Below, in pieces: positions 9,227 through 18,184 of a DNA stretch of 64,000 nt (its first letter is position 1; each line of letters opens with the position of its first letter). A model generated the notes under the pieces. That model had not been told where the DNA came from. It did no database searches and saw only the letters and a program-made list of their open reading frames with translations. The DNA is from Pseudomonas graminis (GTDB lineage: Bacteria > Pseudomonadota > Gammaproteobacteria > Pseudomonadales > Pseudomonadaceae): contig NZ_MTSB01000001.1 of the NCBI RefSeq assembly GCF_002093745.1, forward strand, positions 62,001-126,000, given 5' to 3'. A program made the position numbers and the translations under genes.

Positions 9227-10750
9227 TTACTGCACTTCCACCGCCAGACTGTCGCTGATCTTCTTCTGCCAGATTTGCGGGCCGGTGATGTGGACGGATT
9301 CACCGGTGCTGTCCACCGCAACGGTGACCGGCATGTCCTTGACCTCGAACTCGTAGATCGCTTCCATGCCCAGTTCGGCGAAGGCCACGACTCTGGATTT
9401 CTTGATCGCCTGGGCCACCAGGTACGCAGCGCCGCCGACGGCCATCAGGTACACGGCCTTGTGGTCGCGGATTGCGTCAATGGCGGTCGGGCCGCGTTCG
9501 GATTTGCCGATCATGCCCAGCAAGCCGGTCTGATCGAGGATCTGGCGAGTGAATTTGTCCATCCGCGTGGCGGTGGTCGGGCCGGCCGGGCCGACGACTT
9601 CTTCGCGAACCGGATCAACCGGGCCGACGTAGTAGATGAAGCGACCCTTGAGGTCCACCGGCAGGGTTTCGCCCTTGTTGAGCATTTCGACCATGCGCTT
9701 GTGCGCAGCGTCGCGGCCAGTGAGCATCTTGCCGTTGAGCAGCACGGTTTCGCCCGGTTTCCAGCTTTGTACTTCTTCCGGTGTCAGGGTGTCGAGGTTG
9801 ACGCGACGGGCTGACGGGCCGGCTTCCCAGACGATTTCCGGGTAGGCGTCCAGCGAGGGTGCTTCCAGCGACGCAGGACCCGTGCCGTCGAGCACGAAGT
9901 GGGCGTGACGGGTGGCGGCGCAGTTGGGGATCATGCACACCGGCAGCGAGGCGGCGTGGGTCGGGTAATCCATGATCTTCACGTCGAGTACGGTGGTCAG
10001 GCCACCAAGGCCCTGCGCGCCGATGCCCAACTGGTTGACCTTCTCGAACAGCTCCAGGCGCATCTCTTCGATACGGTTCTGCGGACCGCGGGCTTTCAGC
10101 TCATGAATGTCGATGGACTCCATCAACACTTCCTTGGCCATGACGGCAGCCTTTTCGGCCGTGCCGCCGATACCAATGCCGAGCATGCCCGGTGGGCACC
10201 AGCCTGCGCCCATGGTCGGCACGGTTTTCAGTACCCAGTCAACGATCGAGTCGGACGGGTTGAGCATCGCCATCTTCGATTTGTTTTCCGAACCGCCGCC
10301 TTTCGCCGCAACGTCCACTTCCACGGTGTTGCCCGGGACGATGGAGTAGTGGATGACGGCGGGGGTGTTGTCCTTGGTGTTCTTGCGAGCGCCTGCCGGG
10401 TCGGCGAGGATCGACGCGCGCAGTACGTTTTCAGGCAGGTTATAGGCGCGACGCACGCCTTCGTTGATCATGTCGTCCAGGCCCATGGTGGCGCCGTCCC
10501 AGCGAACGTCCATGCCGACGCGCACGAAAACGGTGACGATGCCGGTGTCCTGACAGATCGGGCGATGACCGGTTGCGCACATGCGCGAGTTGATCAGGAT
10601 CTGGGCGATGGAGTCGCGGGCGGCAGGCGACTCTTCACGCAGATACGCCTCGTGCATGGCCTGGATGAAATCCACGGGGTGGTAATAGGAAATGAACTGC
10701 AGGGCGTCTGCAACGCTCTGAATCAGGTCGTCTTGCTTGATCACGGTCAT
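9227..10750 (-). CDS. fumA: Class I fumarate hydratase
   Basis: This 507-residue protein has the length of the iron-sulfur class I fumarases (FumA/FumB), which interconvert fumarate and malate in the TCA cycle. Cysteines in SRMCATGHRPICQDTG (residues 58 and 66), WCPPGMLGIGIGG and MIPNCAATRHAHF are in the places expected for 4Fe-4S binding and the active site. The C-terminal part (VGPAGPTTATRMDKFT, ELGMEAIYEF) is the class I beta-like domain fused in one chain. It appears monocistronic, with its own terminator downstream and a divergent promoter region shared with the ferredoxin reductase. The gene symbol follows the E. coli homologue; local naming may differ. Confidence 0.93.
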   Translation of the reverse strand: MTVIKQDDLIQSVADALQFISYYHPVDFIQAMHEAYLREESPAARDSIAQILINSRMCATGHRPICQDTGIVTVFVRVGMDVRWDGATMGLDDMINEGVRRAYNLPENVLRASILADPAGARKNTKDNTPAVIHYSIVPGNTVEVDVAAKGGGSENKSKMAMLNPSDSIVDWVLKTVPTMGAGWCPPGMLGIGIGGTAEKAAVMAKEVLMESIDIHELKARGPQNRIEEMRLELFEKVNQLGIGAQGLGGLTTVLDVKIMDYPTHAASLPVCMIPNCAATRHAHFVLDGTGPASLEAPSLDAYPEIVWEAGPSARRVNLDTLTPEEVQSWKPGETVLLNGKMLTGRDAAHKRMVEMLNKGETLPVDLKGRFIYYVGPVDPVREEVVGPAGPTTATRMDKFTRQILDQTGLLGMIGKSERGPTAIDAIRDHKAVYLMAVGGAAYLVAQAIKKSRVVAFAELGMEAIYEFEVKDMPVTVAVDSTGESVHITGPQIWQKKISDSLAVEVQ

Positions 10751-10928
10751 GCGGCGCGCTCCTCTGTAAGGACGGGAACATTAATGACGCTATCGGCAGC
10801 AGTCTGGAACTGCGGCTTGAACCAGAGCTGCAAGGTTAGCCGTAGCGGGCGCAAAAAGGCGCGGCAGTATAACCCGCCCTGCAGACCAGTCTGTACAATC
10901 GCCGTTATTTTCTGCACAGGGCGTCTGA

Positions 10929-11867
10929 ATGCCTCAATTGCATGTTGGAGAGCGTAGCTGGTCGGTCGCGTCGGCCAGCAATCTGCTTGATGACCTCAAC
11001 CATGCCGGTGTTCCGGTTCCCTACAGTTGCCGCGCCGGCAGTTGCCATGCGTGCCTGGTGCGTTGCGTCAAAGGCGAGCCTGAAGACGCGTTGCCCAACG
11101 CCTTGCCGGCTGAAAAGCGCCAGCAGGGCTGGAGGCTTGCCTGCCAGTGTCGTGTGGTCGAGGACCTGACAGTCGAAGTGTTTGACCCGCAACGAGACGG
11201 CCTGCCCGCGAAGGTCACGGGCTGCGACTGGCTTTGCCCGGCCGTGCTGCGCTTGCGTCTGGAGCCCTTGCGCCCTCTGCGTTACAGCGCCGGGCAACAT
11301 CAAGTGCTGTGGACTGACAGCGGTGTGGCGCGACCTTACTCGCTGGCCAGTCTTCCGGGCGAGGATCCGTTTCTGGAGTTTCATATCGATTGCGGTCAGC
11401 CGGGCGCATTCCGGGATGTTGCCAGACAGTTGCAGGTGGGTGACGAGGTGAGGCTGGGTGAGTTGCGCGGCGGGGCGCTGCGCTATGACCCCGACTGGCA
11501 GGACCAACCCTTGCTGCTGTTGGCGGCCGGCACCGGTCTCGGGCCTTTATGGGGCGTCTTGCGCGAAGCCCTGCGTCAGGAACATCAGGGCAGCATCCGC
11601 CTGATTCACCTGGCCCGCGACAGCGAGGAGCATTATCTGGCGAATGAGTTGCAGGCGTTGGCGGAGCATTATCCACAGGTGCAGGTTCAGTTGATCACCG
11701 CGCAGACGTTACAGACCGCTCTGGCAGAGCTTCGCCTGCTGTCGCGGCATGCGATGGCGCTGGTGTGCGGCAGTACGGACAGCGTGGAGATGTTTGCCAA
11801 GCGGTTGTATCTGGCAGGGCTGCCGCGCAATCAATTGCTGGCGGATGTGTTTGTGGCGCGGGAGTGA
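10929..11867 (+). CDS. 2Fe-2S ferredoxin-type NAD(P)H oxidoreductase
   Basis: This 312-residue protein has an N-terminal plant-type ferredoxin domain with Cys34-x4-Cys39-x2-Cys42 and a distal Cys74 as cluster ligands. It is followed by a ferredoxin-NADP reductase fold: RPYSLAS (about 135-141) for FAD and LLLAAGTGLGPLWGV (about 196-210) for the nicotinamide nucleotide. The architecture is that of the electron-transfer subunit of ring hydroxylases and of stand-alone CDP-6-deoxy-delta-3,4-glucoseen-reductase-like proteins. No oxygenase component is adjacent, so the electron acceptor is unknown. It is divergent from fumarase and convergent with pyruvate kinase; the start has no competing upstream ATG. 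Confidence 0.85.
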   Translation: MPQLHVGERSWSVASASNLLDDLNHAGVPVPYSCRAGSCHACLVRCVKGEPEDALPNALPAEKRQQGWRLACQCRVVEDLTVEVFDPQRDGLPAKVTGCDWLCPAVLRLRLEPLRPLRYSAGQHQVLWTDSGVARPYSLASLPGEDPFLEFHIDCGQPGAFRDVARQLQVGDEVRLGELRGGALRYDPDWQDQPLLLLAAGTGLGPLWGVLREALRQEHQGSIRLIHLARDSEEHYLANELQALAEHYPQVQVQLITAQTLQTALAELRLLSRHAMALVCGSTDSVEMFAKRLYLAGLPRNQLLADVFVARE

Positions 11868-11912
11868 AAGCTGGGACGCAAAGCGTCGGCACGATAATTG
11901 GCCGTTGATAAA

Positions 11913-11944
11913 AAGGCCCCGACTCTTGCGAGACGGGGCCTTTG
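11913..11944. terminator. Bidirectional intrinsic terminator
   Basis: AAAGGCCCCG and CGGGGCCTTT form a 10-bp stem around a 12-base loop between the convergent reductase and pyruvate kinase genes. The A-run on one side and T-run on the other allow function on both strands. Confidence 0.75.
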
Positions 11945-11975
11945 CTTGCAGCGCCGAGCGGTAAGACCTGTGCTA

Positions 11976-13427
11976 TCAGACCAATGGGTCGCCAACGTGC
12001 AGGATTTTCATGCCGTTGGTGCCGCCGATGGTGTGGTAGCTGTCGCCCTTGGTCAGGATGACCCAGTCACCTTGCTCGACCAGGCCACGCTTGAGCAGTT
12101 CGTCGACTGCGGCTTGGCTGACCTGGCCTGGCGGCAGGTTTGCCGGGTCGAACGGCACGGTGTAGACACCGCGGAACATCGCCGCGCGCGCCTGAGTGCC
12201 ACGGTGCGGAGAGAACGCGTAGATCGGCACCGAGGAGCGAATGCGCGACATGATCAGCGGGGTGTAGCCGCTTTCGGTCAGTGCAATGATTGCCTTCACA
12301 CCAGGGAAGTGGTTGGCGGTGTACATGGCGGCCAGCGCGATACTTTCGTCGCAACGTGTGAACGAGTGACCGATGCGGTGGCTGGACGTTTTGCCGGTCG
12401 GGTGCTTTTCAGCGCCGACGCAGATACGCGCCATGGCCTGAACGGCTTCGATCGGGTAAGAGCCTGCAGCACTTTCCGCCGAGAGCATGACGGCGTCGGT
12501 GTAGTCGAGCACGGCGTTGGCCACGTCGGACACTTCGGCACGGGTCGGCATGGGGCTGGAGATCATCGACTCCATCATTTGCGTGGCAACGATCACCGCC
12601 TTGTTGTGGCGACGTGCGTGCAGAATGATGCGTTTCTGAACACCGACCAGTTCGGCGTCGCCAATCTCGACGCCCAGGTCACCACGGGCAACCATGACGG
12701 CGTCACTGGCGCGGATGAGGGCATCAAGCACTTCATCGTTGGCGACCGCTTCAGCGCGTTCGATCTTGGCGACCAGCCAGGCGGTACCGCCAGACTCGTC
12801 ACGCAACTGGCGAGCGTATTCCATGTCGGCAGCATCGCGCGGGAAGGAAACGGCCAGGTAATCCAGGTCCATTTCGGCAGCCAGCTTGATGTCCTGCTTG
12901 TCTTTCTCGGTCAAGGCCGGAGCCGTCAGGCCACCGCCGCGACGGTTGATGCCTTTGTGATCGGACAGCGGACCGCCGATCAGCACCGTACAGTGCAGCT
13001 CGTTCGCAGTCTGGGTGTCGACGCGCATGACCACGCGACCGTCGTCGAGCAACAGCTCGTCGCCTACGCCGCAATCCTTGACCAGATCCGGGTAATCGAT
13101 ACCCACGATCTGCTGGTTGCCACTGGTCAGCGGGTGAGCTGTAGAGAAGGTGAACTTGTCACCGACCTTCAGCTCGATTCGCTTGTCGGTGAACTTTGCG
13201 ATACGGATCTTCGGACCCTGCAGGTCGCCCAGCAGAGCGACAAAGCGCCCGTGCTTGGTGGCAATGTCACGGATCAGCTGGGCGCGGGCCTTGTGCTCAT
13301 CCGGAGTGCCATGAGAGAAGTTCAGACGAGCAACGTCGAGACCCGAGAGGATCAGTTGTTCGATGACTTCCGGCGAGTTACTGGCGGGGCCAAGTGTGGC
13401 GACGATTTTGGTGCGGCGAACGGTCAT
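11976..13427 (-). CDS. pyk: Pyruvate kinase
   Basis: A 483-residue pyruvate kinase converts phosphoenolpyruvate and ADP to pyruvate and ATP in the cytoplasm. The start is ATG 13427 (MTVRRTKIVATLGPAS) because AAGGAG lies 7 bases upstream; an in-frame TTG two codons earlier is less likely. The sequence shows the conserved N-terminal RRTKIVATLGP, LNFSHGTPDEH, the catalytic loop before ARGDLGVEIG, and VATQMMESMISSPMPTRAEVSD. The C-terminal allosteric domain is complete. A bidirectional terminator follows. Pseudomonads usually carry two pyruvate kinases, and from this sequence alone I cannot say whether this is the PykA or PykF type. Confidence 0.95.
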   Translation of the reverse strand: MTVRRTKIVATLGPASNSPEVIEQLILSGLDVARLNFSHGTPDEHKARAQLIRDIATKHGRFVALLGDLQGPKIRIAKFTDKRIELKVGDKFTFSTAHPLTSGNQQIVGIDYPDLVKDCGVGDELLLDDGRVVMRVDTQTANELHCTVLIGGPLSDHKGINRRGGGLTAPALTEKDKQDIKLAAEMDLDYLAVSFPRDAADMEYARQLRDESGGTAWLVAKIERAEAVANDEVLDALIRASDAVMVARGDLGVEIGDAELVGVQKRIILHARRHNKAVIVATQMMESMISSPMPTRAEVSDVANAVLDYTDAVMLSAESAAGSYPIEAVQAMARICVGAEKHPTGKTSSHRIGHSFTRCDESIALAAMYTANHFPGVKAIIALTESGYTPLIMSRIRSSVPIYAFSPHRGTQARAAMFRGVYTVPFDPANLPPGQVSQAAVDELLKRGLVEQGDWVILTKGDSYHTIGGTNGMKILHVGDPLV

Positions 13428-13603
13428 GCACAAACTCCTTAATTGAAGCGCAGCGAGAGGCTACTCCTGTCTGGGTCTTTAGTCATTGTTCCTTTGCACT
13501 GAGATATGACGGTCGGGGAGGGCATTCAGTAGACGACCGGCGTTCGATTCAGTTGAAGAAACAGGCTGTCAGGCCGATACAGGGCAGAGAACAGGAGACT
13601 TCC

Positions 13604-13999
13604 ATGCGTATTGTAACGATTGTTGTATTACTGGTTGCGCTTGGCGGTTGCACTCGCTGGGCAATGAACTCCAACCTGGATCATGCCTACCGTGCCTATC
13701 AGGAGGGCGATTGTGACCGGGTGATGCTCGACCTTTCCAAGGTGGAGCGGCAGAGCCGTTCGCGGCGCTATGTTCAGCCGGAAGTGTCGATGCTGCGGGG
13801 CCAGTGCCTGGAGCGGCAAAAGCTGTACGTCGATGCGGCGCAGACTTACCAGTTCCTGATGACCCAGTACCCTCAAAGCGAATATGCGTACCGTGCGCGG
13901 GCCAGACTCGACACCTTGGCGCAACTGGGGCATTACCCCAATGCGCAGCCCGCCAGGCCCATACCTGTACCTGCCCGCAACGCACCCGTATCAAAGTAG
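13604..13999 (+). CDS. Small outer-membrane-type lipoprotein with TPR-like helices
   Basis: The 131-residue product has a lipoprotein signal (VVLLVALGGC, lipid-modified Cys16). The mature part reads as two or three TPR-like helix pairs (AYRAYQEGDCDRVMLDLSKVE, QTYQFLMTQYPQSEYAYRARARL) and ends in a Pro-rich tail. Start ATG 13604 has CAGGAG 7 bases upstream. Proteins of this type in Pseudomonas are annotated as tetratricopeptide or YbgF-like lipoproteins; no specific function is known to me. It is a single gene between pyruvate kinase and the PilZ gene. Confidence 0.8.
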   Translation: MRIVTIVVLLVALGGCTRWAMNSNLDHAYRAYQEGDCDRVMLDLSKVERQSRSRRYVQPEVSMLRGQCLERQKLYVDAAQTYQFLMTQYPQSEYAYRARARLDTLAQLGHYPNAQPARPIPVPARNAPVSK

Positions 14000-14181
14000 T
14001 TACATCCATTTGGATGGAAGCTGCCGTGTTCGGGTGGAATTTGAAAAATTCTGAGCTAGTCTGACCTCACGGAGCGGATGAGCTGCCGGGATCTGCTTCA
14101 AAAGGTCCCGTAGGTGTTGTGCAGATGAAGCCCTCAGTCTGTGTTCATGACTGTAACAATGGCCTCACAAGGCAGCCTGCC

Positions 14182-14541
14182 ATGCATAAAGAACGAAGAA
14201 TCGAAAGACACCAGTTGCAGGATTACCTGCAGGTCTTCAATCGTCACACGGGCAAGCTGATGGGGTGCCTGGGAAATGTGTCAGAAGAGGGGCTGATGCT
14301 GATCAGCGAGCTGCCTTTGCTGGTCGGGGCCACCTTCGATTTGTGCCTGAAATTGCCGGGCGGTGATATCGGGGAGCCGATAGAAGTGAGCGCCACCTGC
14401 CTCTGGTGCCGCGAAGACGAAACCCCGGGCAGCTTCGACTCCGGTTTCGAGTTACCTGAAGTCTCGACGGAATACCTGGAGTTCATCAAGCTGTTGCAAC
14501 GGTATTTCTGCTTTTACCCCTTTTACGAAGCGTCGGCCTGA
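14182..14541 (+). CDS. PilZ domain protein (c-di-GMP receptor family)
   Basis: This is a 119-residue single-domain PilZ protein. Near the N-terminus RRIER supplies the RxxxR c-di-GMP-binding motif, and NVSEEGLML about 30 residues later supplies the N/DxSxxG motif, so ligand binding is plausible. I choose ATG 14182 (MHKERRIERHQ, AAGG 9 bases upstream) because the in-frame upstream GTG 14119 and ATG 14125 give a low-complexity leader without a good ribosome site. The partner protein is unknown. It stands alone, ending just before the convergent DUF58 gene. Confidence 0.85.
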   Translation: MHKERRIERHQLQDYLQVFNRHTGKLMGCLGNVSEEGLMLISELPLLVGATFDLCLKLPGGDIGEPIEVSATCLWCREDETPGSFDSGFELPEVSTEYLEFIKLLQRYFCFYPFYEASA

Positions 14542-14568
14542 ACCTGTCGGTCCTCAGGCAGGCCATGT

Positions 14569-15912
14569 TCACAGCGTTCCTGCCTTCTTCCAGCCCAGAT
14601 AACGGGTGACCAGTTGCGGCCCCAGCTCTCTTGGCCGCGCATCCATGATGGCTACGCCCTGCGCACTCAAACGGTCGTGCAGGGACGCACGTGCATTCAG
14701 AAAATTCATGGTCCCGCAGTAGTCCAGCGCCTGTTCGTAGGTTTGCACGGGTGACTGGCGCAGGCTGTCGAGTACTTCCTCCCTGAGGCTGGCAATCAGT
14801 ACACGGTGCTGTTTGCCGAGCTGTTTTACGGCCGCCAGCAGTTCTTCGTCATCCTCATCCCGAAGATTGGTCACCACTACCACCAGCGACCTTCTTTTCT
14901 GACGAACCATGACCTCGCGCACGGCGCCGCCGTAATCGGCCGGTCGTCGGGTGGTTTGCAAGTCATAGACGGTATTGAGCAGCAGATTGAGCTGGCTTGG
15001 CCCCTTGACCGGAGGCAGGTAGCGGTTCTGTTCACCGGCAAACGTCGAAATGCCTACAGAATCACCCTGACGCAGCGCGACGTAGCTCAGCAGCAGGCAG
15101 GCATTGAGCGCATGATCGAAATGCGACAACTCGCCATCCTGGCTGCGCATTCGGCGCCCGCAATCGAGCATGAAAACGATCTGCTGATCCCGCTCGTCCT
15201 GATACTCCCTGGCGATGGGGGTTCGCTGGCGAGCGGTGGCTTTCCAGTCGATCTGCCGCAGGCTGTCGCCTTCACGAAACTCACGCAGCTGATTGAATTC
15301 CATGCCCAGCCCGCGACGTTGAAGTTGACGCACACCCAATTGGCTCAGCCAGTTATCCACTGCCAGCAACTGCCCACCGTACAGACGCGCGAAATCCGGG
15401 TAGACACGGGTCGTGCCGGGCACGGCCAGATAGCGCCGTGTCGTCCACAGTCGCAAAGGGCCAGGCAGGCTGATTTCGCACTGATCAAACGTGAAATGGC
15501 CCCGACTCGACGGGCGCAGGCGATAGCCTGTCTGGCCCTCGCTATGGGGCGGCAGGGTGATCGATTGCGGTAGATTTTCGTGCTCCAGACCCTGTGGTAC
15601 GTGGTCGAATATCTGCAGCGTGACCGGCTTGGCGCCGTCGTGACTCACGATGAGTCTGGCTTCGTTCCAGCGATCCAGCGCGAGGCTGCCCGGGAGCTGA
15701 CGCTGAACGCGCGGCGACGCAAGCCGGAGCAGCAAGATGGCGTCCAGCAGGCCCAGCCCCGCCAAGGCCAGCATCGCACCCCAATACAGGCTGTCGATCT
15801 GTTCCGGATAGCCCACGCCGAGCGCGTCTAGCGTGCCCAGCAGCAACGCAATGCACGTCAGTCCGCCGAGCCAGCGAAGCATCGGAACAGAGGGCTTGAG
15901 TAACTGCTTCAC
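14569..15912 (-). CDS. DUF58 domain protein
   Basis: This 447-residue protein has two N-terminal membrane helices (about residues 13-32 and 42-62). The DUF58 signature follows: GMEFNQLREFREGDSLRQIDWKATAR, then a von Willebrand factor A-like segment with IVFMLDCGRRM. DUF58 proteins are almost always encoded beside MoxR AAA+ ATPases, as here, where the start codon overlaps the MoxR stop by 4 bases. It is the last gene of a six-gene operon. The likely role is as a membrane-anchored client or partner of the MoxR ATPase in an envelope process; the biochemical function is not established. Confidence 0.88.
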   Translation of the reverse strand: MKQLLKPSVPMLRWLGGLTCIALLLGTLDALGVGYPEQIDSLYWGAMLALAGLGLLDAILLLRLASPRVQRQLPGSLALDRWNEARLIVSHDGAKPVTLQIFDHVPQGLEHENLPQSITLPPHSEGQTGYRLRPSSRGHFTFDQCEISLPGPLRLWTTRRYLAVPGTTRVYPDFARLYGGQLLAVDNWLSQLGVRQLQRRGLGMEFNQLREFREGDSLRQIDWKATARQRTPIAREYQDERDQQIVFMLDCGRRMRSQDGELSHFDHALNACLLLSYVALRQGDSVGISTFAGEQNRYLPPVKGPSQLNLLLNTVYDLQTTRRPADYGGAVREVMVRQKRRSLVVVVTNLRDEDDEELLAAVKQLGKQHRVLIASLREEVLDSLRQSPVQTYEQALDYCGTMNFLNARASLHDRLSAQGVAIMDARPRELGPQLVTRYLGWKKAGTL

Positions 15913-16967
15913 AGGCGAGGTGCCGGTACCTGATCGAGGATCTGCCTGAGCACCTGATCCACCGACAGGCCTTCGATGTCCAGTTCCGGCGACAGTTTGA
16001 CCCTGTGTCGCAACACCGCCAGTGCGCAGCCTTTTATATCGTCCGGAGTGACAAACTCGCCACCGCGCAGCAATGCCCGGGCGCGACCGCCACGCACCAG
16101 CGCAATCGAGGCTCGCGGCCCCGCGCCCTGGCTCAGGCCGGGCCAGGTGCGCGTACTGCGAGCCAGGCGCACCGCATAGTCCAGCACGTGTTCATCGATG
16201 GGCAGTTCGCTGGCAATGCGTTGCAGCGCCTGAACCTCACGTGCCTGCATGATGACCCTGAGCGGTCGCACATCCAGCATGTCGGCGCGGGTCGAGCGAG
16301 TTACCTGACGCACCATGTCCAGCTCTTCCTGCGCCTCGGGATAATCCATGCGCAGTTTCAGCATGAAGCGATCCAGTTCGGCTTCAGGCAATGGATAAGT
16401 GCCTTCCTGTTCGATGGGATTCTGAGTCGCCAGCACCATGAACGGCTGCGGTATGGGCAGGGCGCGGCCTTCCAGAGTGACTTGCCGTTCCTGCATGGCC
16501 TCAAGCAGCGCCGCCTGAGTCTTGGCCGGCGCCCGATTGATCTCGTCAGCCAGCAGCAAGTGGGTGAACAGCGGCCCCTTGCGCAGCTTGAACTGCTCGG
16601 TCTGCATGTCATACACGGCATGGCCGGTGACATCACTGGGCATCAGGTCCGGGGTGAACTGGATGCGGGCGAACTCGCAGCCAATGCAACTGGCGAGCGC
16701 TCGAACCAGCAACGTCTTGCCCAGCCCAGGCACGCCTTCAAGCAGCACATGCCCGCTGCCGATCAGCGCAGTCAGCACGTCTTCGATCACGGCGTTCTGC
16801 CCGATCACGGCCTTTTGCAGTTCGTTGCGCAGGGCCTGGGCGAGCTGGCTGGCGCGTTGCCGCTGCTGTAACTGAGTGCTGGCGGCGCTGGCCGGGCTGG
16901 TCGGCTCGACAGGGGTTTCAAGCAAAGGCTGGGCGCTGCCGGACAGTTCGGGCGTTGGATCGCTCAT
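15909..16967 (-). CDS. MoxR-family AAA+ ATPase
   Basis: A 352-residue AAA+ protein: Walker A is GVPGLGKTLL, Walker B LLADEINRAPAKTQAALLEAM, followed by sensor motif LATQNPIEQEGTYPLPEAELDRF and the C-terminal lid (VKLSPELDIEGLSVDQVL). The start is ATG 16967, which overlaps the preceding DUF4350 stop (ATGA); a longer in-frame extension upstream lies inside that gene and is not credible. MoxR ATPases act as chaperones that mature or assemble specific protein complexes, usually with VWA or DUF58 partners. Here DUF58 is the next gene, supporting a joint function. Confidence 0.92.
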   Translation of the reverse strand: MSDPTPELSGSAQPLLETPVEPTSPASAASTQLQQRQRASQLAQALRNELQKAVIGQNAVIEDVLTALIGSGHVLLEGVPGLGKTLLVRALASCIGCEFARIQFTPDLMPSDVTGHAVYDMQTEQFKLRKGPLFTHLLLADEINRAPAKTQAALLEAMQERQVTLEGRALPIPQPFMVLATQNPIEQEGTYPLPEAELDRFMLKLRMDYPEAQEELDMVRQVTRSTRADMLDVRPLRVIMQAREVQALQRIASELPIDEHVLDYAVRLARSTRTWPGLSQGAGPRASIALVRGGRARALLRGGEFVTPDDIKGCALAVLRHRVKLSPELDIEGLSVDQVLRQILDQVPAPRL

Positions 16968-18184
16968 AAGGCATTCCTGAGGGTTTGCAGGTGGGCCACC
17001 TGACGGGTGAATTCGCTGTGTGAGAGGCGTTGCGCCGGACGCGGGCGCAGGGCATCGCTGATGGCGCTGGTGGGCTGCCGGGTCAGGCGCGACAGCACCT
17101 GCCATTGCTCGGCCACAACCAGTCGTTCGAAACCGGGGTGCAGCCGACGGGCGCGGCGCAGGATGTCTTGTTGCAGCCCTTTTATCAGGGTTTGCTGTCC
17201 TGTGCGTCTGAGCAGGAAGCCAGCGCTGGCTCGCAGGTGTTCGGTCAACTGGCGTCGTGCCAACGACGGAGGGCGGCGCATCGGCCCCGTGCGCAGACCG
17301 ACGTGCCAGAGGCCAAAGCCGATCAGCAACGCCAGGGCCAGCAGCGCCTCGGGGAAGTGGCGCAGCAGCAGGGCCGGCAAGTTGTCGTGCCTTGTCTGCC
17401 AAATCATCGTCACCTCGCTGTCCTGGGTCAGGTACCAGAGCAGCCAGGCATTGTCATAATTGCCGATCGAGCGGGTTTTCCACAGGTTGGCGTCAGTCAC
17501 TACAGTGATCAGCCCTTTTCCACGGTGGATTTGCAGCATATGGGTGGCCTCGGCGCTGTTGGCCCAGGACTGCGCCTGATCTTCAGGGTCCTCGAGGTGA
17601 AACGCCGGGTCGAAGCTCATGTAGGCCGGCTCGCTTTCGTTTTCCAGATAAAGGCGGGTCAGCTCGGGCCAGGGCATCTTTTTACGATGAGGCGCAGGCC
17701 TGATCATCGGAATGGGCGGCATGGGCTGCGGGTCGTTCAGCTGTTGCTCCTGTTCATTGATGACCTTGCTGAGGTATTGATGAACCTTCAGCCTGTCCAA
17801 TAGCAGGTCGCCACTGCGACCTTTTTGTTCGTCCCAGAGTTGTTCGGCCACGAACAGCAGATGCCCGCCCGCTTCGGTCCAGTTCAGCAGTTGCTCGGTT
17901 TGCGCGGGCGTCATGCCCGTGCGTTCGTCAAGCAACAGCAGGGTCTGAGTGCCCTGGCTCGGGTCGGGAAGCCGGGCCAGGGTGTCAGTGGTGTTCACGG
18001 TGAGAGAACGATCACGCAGAAAGTGCTCGGCGGCCAGCCAGGGGTTGGCTTTCGCTTGAGGCGATGGCCCTTGATCCACCGTTTCCTCGTAGCGCTCCAG
18101 ATGACTGCCGATCAGGTAAAGCCCCGTGCCGGTGAGCAGCAACAGGGTCACTACCGCGATCAGTATTCCGTAAAAGCGGCTCAT
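16964..18184 (-). CDS. DUF4350 membrane protein
   Basis: The 406-residue protein has an N-terminal membrane helix (FYGILIAVVTLLLLTGTGLYLIG), a long periplasmic domain with a DUF4350-type core (TLLLLDERTGMTPAQTEQLLNWTEAGGHLLF), a second membrane helix around residues 278-296 (ALLALALLIGFGLWHVGL), and a cytoplasmic C-terminal tail. Both ends overlap neighbours by 4 bases, so translation is coupled. The DUF4350 core resembles glutamine-amidotransferase-like folds; no catalytic residues could be assigned by eye. It belongs to the MoxR operon. Confidence 0.8.
   Translation of the reverse strand: MSRFYGILIAVVTLLLLTGTGLYLIGSHLERYEETVDQGPSPQAKANPWLAAEHFLRDRSLTVNTTDTLARLPDPSQGTQTLLLLDERTGMTPAQTEQLLNWTEAGGHLLFVAEQLWDEQKGRSGDLLLDRLKVHQYLSKVINEQEQQLNDPQPMPPIPMIRPAPHRKKMPWPELTRLYLENESEPAYMSFDPAFHLEDPEDQAQSWANSAEATHMLQIHRGKGLITVVTDANLWKTRSIGNYDNAWLLWYLTQDSEVTMIWQTRHDNLPALLLRHFPEALLALALLIGFGLWHVGLRTGPMRRPPSLARRQLTEHLRASAGFLLRRTGQQTLIKGLQQDILRRARRLHPGFERLVVAEQWQVLSRLTRQPTSAISDALRPRPAQRLSHSEFTRQVAHLQTLRNAL

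Noticed and set aside
11898..13442. A 514-codon plus-strand frame over pyruvate kinase
   Set aside because: It is the antisense shadow of the well-conserved pyruvate kinase gene; high-GC Pseudomonas DNA produces such long open frames by chance.
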